This document shows positions 24,092 to 31,679 of a stretch of DNA of 64,000 bases, one piece after another. The DNA is from Bacillus wiedmannii (GTDB taxonomy: Bacteria; Bacillota; Bacilli; Bacillales; Bacillaceae_G). Position numbers and translations under genes: made by a program. The notes under the pieces are model-generated. The model searched no databases and was not told the origin of the DNA. It worked only from the letters and a program-made list of their open reading frames with translations. Positions within the stretch are counted from its first letter, which is position 1. Each line of letters begins with the position of its first letter. The DNA lies in NCBI RefSeq assembly GCF_001583695.1, contig NZ_LOBC01000009.1, positions 98,167 through 162,166 on the forward strand, in the 5' to 3' direction.

Positions 24092-25948
24092 TCATCTGCT
24101 AGTATTACTATTTTTTATTACTAATGTTGCCGTTTCACTCGGATGGCTAAGAGGAAAATGATGGCCATATGGAACAAAATCAACCTTACCAAGATGCGAT
24201 GGAGCAGAATAGCCTCTGTCATAATCCCCCCAAATAATGTGAAGATTATACTTTGTTACTTCATTGAAATCACCTTGATCGTTTTTCAATAGTAAACTGT
24301 TAAGCTGAAGCGTAGTATTTAAAATTCTAGGAGAAGTAAAACTGTTACTTATTTTTTCAATATAATGTCCAGGGATGCTCTCCATACTTTCAAACAAACC
24401 ATTACTTAATAAATAACGCCCTATCAAATTAGTAGTTGCCAATTTTAATGTCCATTTGTTCATAAATTGAGGAACATTTAGCGATTTAGCATTTTTTTTA
24501 ACAACAGGTGGCTGAAGTAAAGTGATTGAATACTTCTTATCTATGTACTCTTGTACCAATGCTTCCAGAAGAAGAAACGCACCGAATGAATGGCCAATTA
24601 AATGTGCACCATTAGTAGCTTTCTCCAATAACTTTTTCACTACATTCAAATAGATATCTAGAAGATTTTTCTCTCGTTTAAAAGGAGAACGTCCCAAACC
24701 TGGAAGATCCAAGATCCATACAGGTTGACCAGTTTTTTCATGAAGCTCTTGTGCTAAAGGAAATAAATCCTCTCCATCACTCAATAAACCATGTAATAAA
24801 ATAAACGGTTGACCCTCTCCTTGTAATTGGTAAAGGGTAGTGTTATCGCATAATGTTCGTTTAAATAAATGATTATGCTGGCCATTTTGATACATCATTC
24901 GATAATCCAGATCAGCTACTACGGCAGGAAAAAATTTCATTACACTCGTCTTCTTAAACCAATCTCCTCCCATAATTTTTTCCGCTGAAACATTTGAAAA
25001 TTTTCGTTTTGTAATAAAATTCAGTCCATCAGAAGGAATTTTTGTTATTTTACTTACTCCACTATTCATAATTGCTTTCATAAGTGGCATTGGGACAGAG
25101 ATTTTTGGTGCCCTCATATTCATACTTTCCGACATACTACTTAATAATTCAGCAATGTTCTGATCGTGCTGTTTGTCTTCAACAAGTGTATATGTTTGAA
25201 TAGTCGGTTGCTCCAATCTGAAAACCTGCACAATAAACTTCGCAAGCTCATCGTTTGAAATAAGTGGTAACCTATACCCCTTACCTCCAGGAATCACTGG
25301 CATGAGCCCTCTTCGCATACTCATCACAAGCAAACCTAATCCTGCTATCTGCTCTGTACTCCCTGTTTTACTACTACCAACTACAGTTGGCGGATTAATT
25401 ACCGAAAGCGGATAACCTACTGCTGATGCCTGCTGACGGATATAAAGATCTGCTAAAAATTTTGTTCTCTCATATGGATTTTTTATTTTCAAATAATTAT
25501 TTCCTTCTTGAAACACATCAATTGCAATCTTGCTATTTTTATCATCAAAGGGACTCATATAACCTACAACATGAATAAATTGTTGCAAGCCCTTCAATTG
25601 ATGAATACTTTTAGCTAATTCACTAATGTGTTTGGCGCCATTTAAAAATACGGAAGCTGCCTCTTTACTTGTCGCTTGAATATCCATGGGGCCTCCTGCG
25701 TGAATAATCACATCCGTTTTCAATACCCTCTCCTTATCTTCAGCACTTAGACCTAAATCTATTTTCGTCAAATCACCTTCAATAAAGTGCATAACTGCCT
25801 TTTTTAAGATGCCTCTTTCTTGAAAAAGGCGTGTTGCTTTACTTTTCGACCTTACTAAAAGAAGAATTTTAACATCCTCTTTGGCCAATTCTTTCACTAA
25901 TTGCTTTCCAATAAAGCCTGTTCCACCAGTTAAAAATACTGTTCTCAT
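24092..25948 (-). CDS. Fusion of an SDR (NAD-binding) domain and an alpha/beta hydrolase
   Basis: A 618-residue two-domain cytosolic enzyme. Residues ~1-345 are an extended short-chain dehydrogenase/male-sterility type domain: nucleotide site TGGTGFIGKQL, DVIIHAGGPMD, and the active-site pair in NPYERTKFLADLY (Tyr-x-x-x-Lys). Residues ~355-615 are an alpha/beta hydrolase: FILLHGLLSDGED, DLPGLGRSPF, nucleophile GHSFGAFLLLEA, Asp in WGDYDRGYS and His in YGHHFPLSHPSE. The SDR part resembles thioester/fatty acyl reductase domains, so it could reduce or epimerise a lipid-like substrate that the hydrolase releases; this is inference. It starts at ATG behind AAAGGAGAT, with a TetR operator just upstream. 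Transcribed in the same direction as the tetR gene. Confidence 0.82.
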   Translation of the reverse strand: MRTVFLTGGTGFIGKQLVKELAKEDVKILLLVRSKSKATRLFQERGILKKAVMHFIEGDLTKIDLGLSAEDKERVLKTDVIIHAGGPMDIQATSKEAASVFLNGAKHISELAKSIHQLKGLQQFIHVVGYMSPFDDKNSKIAIDVFQEGNNYLKIKNPYERTKFLADLYIRQQASAVGYPLSVINPPTVVGSSKTGSTEQIAGLGLLVMSMRRGLMPVIPGGKGYRLPLISNDELAKFIVQVFRLEQPTIQTYTLVEDKQHDQNIAELLSSMSESMNMRAPKISVPMPLMKAIMNSGVSKITKIPSDGLNFITKRKFSNVSAEKIMGGDWFKKTSVMKFFPAVVADLDYRMMYQNGQHNHLFKRTLCDNTTLYQLQGEGQPFILLHGLLSDGEDLFPLAQELHEKTGQPVWILDLPGLGRSPFKREKNLLDIYLNVVKKLLEKATNGAHLIGHSFGAFLLLEALVQEYIDKKYSITLLQPPVVKKNAKSLNVPQFMNKWTLKLATTNLIGRYLLSNGLFESMESIPGHYIEKISNSFTSPRILNTTLQLNSLLLKNDQGDFNEVTKYNLHIIWGDYDRGYSAPSHLGKVDFVPYGHHFPLSHPSETATLVIKNSNTSR

Positions 25949-25962
25949 ATAAAATCTCCTTT

Positions 25963-25982
25963 TTAGTACTACTTAGTACTAA
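25963..25982. promoter_or_regulatory. TetR operator upstream of the fusion gene
   Basis: TTAGTACTACTTAGTACTAA: perfect 9-bp inverted repeats TTAGTACTA/TAGTACTAA separated by CT. It matches 17 of 20 bases of the site in front of the tetR gene. Confidence 0.75.
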
Positions 25983-26007
25983 TTTGATGTAAAAAAAAAT
26001 GCTTCTT

Positions 26008-26592
26008 TTACCGAAGCAATTTTAAAAAATGATTAGCTGTTTTCGTGATTACAGTTGCATCCTTCAATGTTTCTGAAATAAATAACGCTCCTTCAAGATT
26101 TGTAATAAAAAGTGATGCTACCTCATCAATATGAATCGTATTTCTGAATTCTCCATTCTCTACCCCTTGTTTAAGTAATAGAGAAACTTTCTTTTGTAAT
26201 CCTGTAAAAAAAAGACCTATTTTTTCTTTTATTTGCGTGGCCTGTGTAGGACTTTGAATATAAAGAGTAATAAATGGACAGCTCCCCTTATACTCTCTCG
26301 ACTGAACTCCTTGTGATAATTGCTTTAAAAACAGTTGGATACGATCTTCAACTAAAAATTGGTTCTGAGAAAGTACGTCATCAATTGCAGATTGATACAT
26401 TTCAATCCAATAATCAACGACCCCTTCTAATAATACTTCCTTATTAGAAAAGTGATAATACACATTAGACTTTGAAACTTTGCTTACACGTACTAATTCA
26501 TCCATACTTGTATAAGCAAACCCTTTTTCTAAAAATAATGTTGCAGCTACTTCAATCACACGTTTTTGATTCATTAATTTTACCTTTGTCAT
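26008..26592 (-). CDS. TetR/AcrR-family repressor
   Basis: A 194-residue regulator. The N-terminal helix-turn-helix (residues ~10-55: VIEVAATLFLEKGFAYTSMD .. SKSNVYYHFSNKEVLL) is followed by a ligand-binding domain with a TetR_C-type ending (GEFRNTIHIDEVASLFITNL). It lies directly upstream of the SDR/hydrolase fusion, and both genes carry the same 20-bp dyad in front of their starts, so it very probably represses both itself and the fusion enzyme. The effector is unknown but is likely the substrate of that enzyme. Confidence 0.9.
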   Translation of the reverse strand: MTKVKLMNQKRVIEVAATLFLEKGFAYTSMDELVRVSKVSKSNVYYHFSNKEVLLEGVVDYWIEMYQSAIDDVLSQNQFLVEDRIQLFLKQLSQGVQSREYKGSCPFITLYIQSPTQATQIKEKIGLFFTGLQKKVSLLLKQGVENGEFRNTIHIDEVASLFITNLEGALFISETLKDATVITKTANHFLKLLR

Positions 26593-26594
26593 AA

Positions 26595-26614
26595 TTAGAA
26601 CTATATAGTACTAA
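26595..26614. promoter_or_regulatory. TetR operator in front of tetR
   Basis: TTAGAACTATATAGTACTAA: inverted repeats TTAGAACTA/TAGTACTAA with one mismatch, overlapping the region just upstream of the tetR start. Same pattern as 25963-25982. Confidence 0.75.
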
Positions 26615-26756
26615 TTTAAATATTGCAAGTATTTATGTTCATTTAGAAAAAAGTTTGATTAAAAAAGTTCCACTAACATTGATTTTACTGCAAAAAAATC
26701 TTATTTTGAATAAAGTTGAACTGAACCCCGAAATTGTTCATTCACTATCGTCTAAT

Positions 26757-26960
26757 AGGGGTCACCATACATGCCCATCAACTTAAGAAAAAGAAATGCC
26801 CCAAAAACGAACAAATGAACGGCTTCTCAGAATAGCTATCTGTAGAGAAAGAAAATTTTAATTTAGGGGGATATGAAAATATTAGCTTGATGGTGATGTG
26901 GTGCTCCCCCATCGCTATCAAGCTAATATTCTGAAGTACGCCCAAAATGGGAATTTTATA
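26757..26960. repeat. bcr1-like palindromic repeat (element H) with an abutting half copy
   Basis: Element H spans 26757-26910: left arm AGGGGTCACCATACATGCCC then ATCAACTTAAG, right arm TTAGCTTGATGGTGATGTGG. A second left half, GCTCCCCCATCGCTATCAAG then CTAATATT and ACGCCCAAAATGGG, begins inside its right end and fades by ~26960. The GGGG/CCCC junction is shared. Confidence 0.75.
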
Positions 26961-27035
26961 TTTCTATGGTTAATTAGATCTTAGTTATTTTAGGATTCCT
27001 AAATTTCCTCAGTCCAATTTAGAAGTTCTTTTCAA

Positions 27036-27081
27036 AAAATAGGGTTCTTAAGATAAGTATCTTAAGAACCCTATTTTTTGA
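27036..27081. terminator. Long perfect terminator hairpin
   Basis: AAAATAGGGTTCTTAAGATA and TATCTTAAGAACCCTATTTT pair perfectly over ~20 bases around a 2-base loop, with A and T runs on either side. Bidirectional. It contains the stop codon of the small minus-strand frame at 27048-27191. Confidence 0.85.
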
Positions 27082-27191
27082 TTTAGCATGGAAAGTATAA
27101 TCTTTTCTAATTCAGCTTTATTTAAAACATCCTCAATAATTACAACTTGATAGGCATTGTCCTTTCCTTTTGCAGGAACAATTATTTTCAT
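27048..27191 (-). CDS. Possible small protein (47 aa)
   Basis: A short minus-strand frame, MKIIVPAKGKDNAYQVVIIE, then DVLNKAELEKIILSMLNQKIG, with GGAAGG 12 bases and AAAGGGG directly before the ATG. It has a sensible amphipathic composition and ends inside a strong terminator. I do not recognise it. It may be a real small protein or a remnant; it is too short for confidence. Confidence 0.4.
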   Translation of the reverse strand: MKIIVPAKGKDNAYQVVIIEDVLNKAELEKIILSMLNQKIGFLRYLS

Positions 27192-27434
27192 CCCCTTTAT
27201 ATTCCTTCCAGTTCATAATTCTCTATCTTGTCATTGTCATTAATCATAAATAAATGGATCTTCTCCTGGTTCTATAGTGATGGGTTTTTCCTTGTTCTAA
27301 AATAGCGAATTGATAAATGAATTTTCTTAAAATTAAAGAAATTGAGCGCGAAAGCAATGAAAATAAACTATTCTTTTCATAGAAATATATAGAAAGTTCG
27401 ACAATCCTAATTATAAAAATTCACTCCTTTATAA

Positions 27435-27500
27435 TTGACGGAAAATTCAAATTCATTATATAATTTTGGTATTACCAATGTCTTCAACATGTATTACCAT
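27435..27500 (+). promoter_or_regulatory. Promoter and likely GntR operator
   Basis: TTGACG (27435-27440) and TATAAT (27459-27464) with an 18-base spacer. Immediately downstream is a 13-bp palindrome TTGGTATTACCAA (27466-27478) and a related ATGTATTACCAT (27489-27500). The dyad covers the start site, suiting autorepression by the GntR/FadR-type regulator that follows. Confidence 0.6.
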
Positions 27501-27520
27501 AAAATAAAGGAGACGATGAC

Positions 27521-28204
27521 TTGAAAGAAAAGGAACGCACCTCAGATAAAATTGTGAACGAATTAATTAAATCCATATTGGCCGGTGTTTATTCTATAGG
27601 AAGCACCTTACCGCCAGAAAGAGCGCTTGCGAAAGAATTTGGTGTTGGTCGCCCAACTATTCGTGAGGCGCTTCAACGTTTAGGAAGAAGTGGATGGATA
27701 ACAGGGAGAAAAGGAATGCCATCGATTATTAACGATTATTGGAGCAATGGTAATCTAACGACACTTATTAATATTGTTGAGAATCATCATACCATTACAG
27801 ATGAATTTATTATGTATTTATTAGAATTTAGAAGTTCGTTGACTCCGACTTATATTCGTAATGCTGTTACGTTTAATCAACCTAAAGTGGTTGCTCTCCT
27901 TGCTAATCTTGAGCAACTTGAAGATAGTGCAGAAAGCTATGCAGCATTTGATTGGGATTTGCAAAAAAGGTGTGCTGGGCTTGCTGCCAATCCAATCTTT
28001 CTACTCATTTTAAATAGCTTTGATTCCATTTATGTAGATATGGCAAAAAGGTATTTTTCTGTAAAAGATCATCGTGAGTTATCCTTCCACTATTATCACG
28101 ATTTATTAAAAGCTGCATTAAAGGGAGATGCGATTGAAGCAGAAAGATTGTGTAAGACAACATTGGAGAAAAGCTTGGCTCTTTGGAAAGATAGAAAAAA
28201 ATAA
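27521..28204 (+). CDS. GntR-family regulator, FadR-like
   Basis: A 227-residue regulator. The N-terminal winged helix (residues ~5-70: SDKIVNELIKSILAGVYSIG; LPPERALAKEFGVGRPTIRE; ALQRLGRSGWITGRKG) is followed by an all-helical C-terminal domain of the FadR type (YIRNAVTFNQPKVVALLANL; FDWDLQKRCAGLAANPIFLL). FadR-type members bind acyl-CoA. It starts at TTG (27521) behind AAAGGAGACGATGAC. The next gene, 21 bases on, is a fatty acid hydroxylase-family membrane protein, so the regulator probably links that enzyme to fatty-acid status. Confidence 0.87.
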   Translation: MKEKERTSDKIVNELIKSILAGVYSIGSTLPPERALAKEFGVGRPTIREALQRLGRSGWITGRKGMPSIINDYWSNGNLTTLINIVENHHTITDEFIMYLLEFRSSLTPTYIRNAVTFNQPKVVALLANLEQLEDSAESYAAFDWDLQKRCAGLAANPIFLLILNSFDSIYVDMAKRYFSVKDHRELSFHYYHDLLKAALKGDAIEAERLCKTTLEKSLALWKDRKK

Positions 28205-28225
28205 AGAAAGCTGGAGGCGTGAAAA

Positions 28226-28858
28226 ATGAAACTAAAATATTTTAAAGAATATTTTTCCTATCCTGATATTTTGATTATGAGCTGTCTTTTCCTCACTAGC
28301 TTTGGATTTATGATTTTACATTTAACCTCTATCGGAATTTGGGGTGCTTTTATTTTGGGAATGATTATGTATTCCTTAGCTGAGTACGCTACTCACAGGT
28401 TTATTTTTCATCTAAAGCCACCAAAGAATGCATTTTTATTAAAAACGCTTAAGCGCCTACATTATGACCATCATACAAATCCGAATGAATTACATTTATT
28501 ATTTTTACCCTTATGGTATAGTGTGCCAAACATTGCAATTTCAGGAGCGATTTTTTATTTTCTTTCATCCAGCTTTGTCATGACAAACGCATTTATTGCA
28601 GGTATTATGCTCTTTTTATTATTTTATGAGTGGAAGCATTATATCGCGCATCGCCCCCTTCAACCAATATCACCATGGGGGCGATGGATGAAAAAAGTTC
28701 ATTTATGGCATCACTTCAAAAATGAAAATTACTGGTATGGTGTTACGAATCCAGCCTATGATTTTCTCATGGGAACCTTTAAAGACCAAAAAGATGTTGC
28801 CCAAAGTAAAACTGCTAAAGACCTAGAGAAACGTGGTGACCAGAAAATAGAATTATAA
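28226..28858 (+). CDS. Fatty acid hydroxylase/sterol desaturase-family membrane protein
   Basis: A 210-residue integral membrane di-iron enzyme with about four helices. The His clusters of this superfamily are all present: HRFIFH (~54-59), HYDHH (~76-80), HYIAHRP (~136-142) and HLWHHFKNENYWYGV (~157-171). Such enzymes use O2 to hydroxylate or desaturate lipid tails. The ribosome site GCTGGAGGCG precedes the ATG by 8 bases. It forms an operon with the FadR-like regulator. The exact substrate (fatty acid, hopanoid or carotenoid) is not known. Confidence 0.87.
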   Translation: MKLKYFKEYFSYPDILIMSCLFLTSFGFMILHLTSIGIWGAFILGMIMYSLAEYATHRFIFHLKPPKNAFLLKTLKRLHYDHHTNPNELHLLFLPLWYSVPNIAISGAIFYFLSSSFVMTNAFIAGIMLFLLFYEWKHYIAHRPLQPISPWGRWMKKVHLWHHFKNENYWYGVTNPAYDFLMGTFKDQKDVAQSKTAKDLEKRGDQKIEL

Positions 28859-29126
28859 AAATAATCCATTGTCATCATCCTGGAAATGTTGAATGAATTT
28901 TGCAGATTCGACATTTCCCAGGGAGTGGCAGGCATTTTTTCCTATTGAGTAGTACGCATGGTAATAGATTGCGTAAGGATCTTTTGAAAGTTTGTTCTGA
29001 TCATTTACGAATTTATGTTCTTTTTAGAGGTATTTGTTAGAATGTCTATTGATCAATGAAAGATGAATGTGAAAATAAAAAAGAACTCTTTCATCTGTTG
29101 AGGAGTTCTTTTCATATAAATTACGA
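28859..29126. other. Intergenic region with hairpins
   Basis: An imperfect stem CCTGGAAATGTTGAAT/ATTCGACATTTCCCAGG (28879-28922) lacks a T-run. A second hairpin AAAAGAACTC/GAGTTCTTTTC (29077-29112) looks like a true terminator. A short start-less frame between them (GNRLRKDLLKVCSDHLRIYV) may be gene debris. No gene called. Confidence 0.45.
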
Positions 29127-29402
29127 TTGGGGTACCGTCACATCACCATCAAGCTAAGAAATGCAAATACCCCCAAAACGAAAAATAAGCTGCCTTCTGT
29201 CAAAAATACACGAAATTTTTAGCTTGAGGTGTTATAAAATTTTTAAGTTGATAGGTAGGGGCAATACCCCATCGCCATCACCTTAAGAATTCAGAATTAC
29301 CCCAAGACGAAAAAATGAGCGTTTTTGTTACAAGTTAACACAAAATTTCGTTCTGGGGGTACTATAAAATTTAAGGTTCATAGCGATGTGACGGTACTCC
29401 TA
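29127..29402. repeat. Two bcr1-like palindromic repeats in tandem (elements I and J)
   Basis: Element I (29127-~29266) runs from GGGGTACCGTCACATCACCA, then TCAAGCTAAG, to TTTAAGTTGATAGGTAGGGG. Element J (~29257-29402) runs from GGGGCAATACCCCATCGCCA, then TCACCTTAAG, to AAGGTTCATAGCGATGTGAC, then GGTACTCC. Each has its own inner CCCCAAAACGA-type stem (in J CCCAAGACGA/TCGTTCTGGGGGTA). The junction GGGG..CCCC is shared by both. Confidence 0.82.
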
Positions 29403-29471
29403 TTAAAGACATTTCTCCTTCTAAAGTAGACAGTACTTGCAATCTTAGTACGAATCACAGTTGAATTCATG

Positions 29472-30575
29472 TTACTTAATCGTACCCATTCCGGAAATTT
29501 TAATGTTAACCTTGACGTTGACATCGCCTTTTGCTAATTCGTTATTCCATTTATTTTGTACTTTTTTCCATTCTGGATATGTGTAAGTTCTTGCATATCT
29601 CCCAAGCCCAATAGGATCAATATTGGCAGTTTGTATTTTCTTTATTAATTGTTTGAAATCAGCTTCCAGCTTAGTTTCGATCGCCTTTTGTAATTTTGCT
29701 GCATCCTTTCTTGTATTGAACGAAAAAAGCCGTTCTGTAATGCCGACCCTCATCTTTATATCTGTATTAAATATAAACTTATTATCATATCTTACCTTTG
29801 TCTTTACTTTAATATTATATGCAGTAAAACTTATCCAATCTTTATCCTGGCTATTCGACTTTAGTTTAATTGCAATTGTAAATGGAAAATCGCCTGTAGT
29901 TCTTTGTTGCAGAATGCGTAATAATTTATTTTCATCGTATTTTAGTGTTAGTTTATACCGTCCTTTTTCATCTAGCAAAGCTGTACCTGTCACAAATATT
30001 TTTTTCGTTTTTTTCATCTCAGTCATATTTGCTGTTAACCCTTTGTCTGCTATTTGTTCATGTAGTTCTTGAAGATTTGTTTTTACTGTTATATTTCTTA
30101 AAGAGGCGGTATCAACTAGTTTTGTTAAATATAGAGGAAGACGCGGCTTATCATTTGGATTATAATAGATGACGTCTGAAACAGGTCCATCTACAGCAAC
30201 AACCCTTGTGGTAACTGTATTTTTGGGATCTCGGTAAAATGGATCGAGATATTTCATCCAATTTTTTTGTTTCAGTAACCGTTTTCCAACTAAAATAACC
30301 TGTGTTTTGCTTCCCGAGGTAAGTGCCATAACAGTAGCATCAAATTGGTCTCTAGATTTTCGAACCGTAGCAGATTTTACAACAGTAGTTTCTTCTTTTA
30401 CTTTTGCTTCTTTATTAAAAACAGGGCTTGATATATACACTAATAAATTATCATTACGATCTAAATCAATACCAAGAACAAGAGTAAGAGAAACGTCTTC
30501 AACATTTGTTTGATCAAAGCATCCAGTCATCATGAATACCGATAACAAAATACAACACAGTACTTTTCTTTTCAA
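29472..30575 (-). CDS. Spore germinant receptor subunit C (Ger(x)C lipoprotein)
   Basis: A 367-residue lipoprotein with signal peptide MKRKVLCCILLSVFMMTGCF and lipobox MTGC (Cys ~19). The mature N-terminus DQTNVEDVSLTLVLGIDLD is the conserved Ger(x)C start, followed by VILVGKRLL and DPFYRDPKNTVTTRVV in domain 1 and the C-terminal domain (QKAIETKLEADFKQLIKKIQ; DPIGLGRYARTY). It sits on the outer face of the spore inner membrane as part of a GerA-type receptor. It overlaps gerB by four bases, showing translational coupling. Which of the several B. cereus receptors this is (gerI, gerK, gerL, gerQ, gerR, gerS) cannot be told reliably. Confidence 0.9.
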   Translation of the reverse strand: MKRKVLCCILLSVFMMTGCFDQTNVEDVSLTLVLGIDLDRNDNLLVYISSPVFNKEAKVKEETTVVKSATVRKSRDQFDATVMALTSGSKTQVILVGKRLLKQKNWMKYLDPFYRDPKNTVTTRVVAVDGPVSDVIYYNPNDKPRLPLYLTKLVDTASLRNITVKTNLQELHEQIADKGLTANMTEMKKTKKIFVTGTALLDEKGRYKLTLKYDENKLLRILQQRTTGDFPFTIAIKLKSNSQDKDWISFTAYNIKVKTKVRYDNKFIFNTDIKMRVGITERLFSFNTRKDAAKLQKAIETKLEADFKQLIKKIQTANIDPIGLGRYARTYTYPEWKKVQNKWNNELAKGDVNVKVNIKISGMGTIK

Positions 30576-31675
30576 TGTATCCTCCCCTGGCGAAACTTCT
30601 CATATAGACAGCAGTACAGCCATAAAATGATAGGTAATATATAGGTTAATCCTAATCCAGCATTCGATAATACCTGTTGCCAAATTTCGGCTTCATTCCA
30701 ACTAGGATGAGTCCAAAATATGAATCCGATAATGAGCAATAAGAGAATTACTACATGAGAGCTATGGTCTTGTTTTCCAAGTAATTGGCTTGAACAAAAT
30801 ACAGCGCAATATATGGTGGGAATCCATGCTGTGGAAACAACGGGTAAGTAAAGAGCCAATAAAATCATGTCAAAACGTTCTAAAAAACGAAACTCAATTA
30901 CTTTAAGTAAATTTAGTACTGGTTGGTTAAATTGCGTAATGCTATCAGGGCTAAAATAGGCAAAGCAAACAAAAGTAGCAAATAAATAAAATAACATCGT
31001 TAAAGTATTTGCAATAACCATTCCATGGACTGCATACTGTTTTTTTTGTAAAAAGGGATATAAAAAGAACGCAATATCAAATCCTAAATAAGCAAAAATA
31101 GTGGTCGGTACAGCTGTAAATATAGGTTTCCACCCATCTTTTAAGAGCGGAAAGAATGGCATCCAACTTCCGTTCTCTTTAAGAGGTATCAAGAAAAATA
31201 ACGGAATCCAAAGCATCGTATAAAAAGTAAGTTCGGAGTACCGCCCTATAATACGAGGGCCGTTACGTGCGACAAGAAAGGTAGGAATCGAAAACAAAAA
31301 GATAACGAGATAGTCAGGCGTTTTTGGAAGAAGCCATCCCTTAAGATAAAGCATAGCGTTCACAAGAACTACACAAGAATAAAAAGAGAAGTACATCATG
31401 TAAATAACAACGAATGCTTTCCCTACTATTTTTCCAAACAATCGTATAAGAATGTCATAAATCGTGTCCTCGGGATATCTTGCAGCAGTTTTGACTATAA
31501 ATACACCTGATATTGTGGAGAATATCCAACCAATCAATATAGCTATCCATCCATCTGTTCCGGCTTTTTCTGCAAGCACACGGGGAAGCGATAAAACGCC
31601 AGTGGCCACCTGCATTCCATTGATTAAAACAATATACTGCATAAGAGAGATTTCATTATAAGCATACTTTTTCAT
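30572..31675 (-). CDS. Spore germinant receptor subunit B (spore permease, APC superfamily)
   Basis: A ~367-residue membrane protein with about ten helices of the GerB/spore permease family (APC fold). The N-terminus EISLMQYIVLINGMQVATGV, then LSLPRVLAEKAG, is the conserved first helix, and YPEDTIYDILIRLFGKIVGK is the typical loop after TM2. It is thought to bind the germinant. I start at the ATG at 31675, behind AAAGGTGAAATT; the longer frame extends into gerA without a ribosome site. It lies 4 bases after gerA and overlaps gerC. Confidence 0.9.
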   Translation of the reverse strand: MKKYAYNEISLMQYIVLINGMQVATGVLSLPRVLAEKAGTDGWIAILIGWIFSTISGVFIVKTAARYPEDTIYDILIRLFGKIVGKAFVVIYMMYFSFYSCVVLVNAMLYLKGWLLPKTPDYLVIFLFSIPTFLVARNGPRIIGRYSELTFYTMLWIPLFFLIPLKENGSWMPFFPLLKDGWKPIFTAVPTTIFAYLGFDIAFFLYPFLQKKQYAVHGMVIANTLTMLFYLFATFVCFAYFSPDSITQFNQPVLNLLKVIEFRFLERFDMILLALYLPVVSTAWIPTIYCAVFCSSQLLGKQDHSSHVVILLLLIIGFIFWTHPSWNEAEIWQQVLSNAGLGLTYILPIILWLYCCLYEKFRQGRIH

Positions 31676-31679
31676 AATT

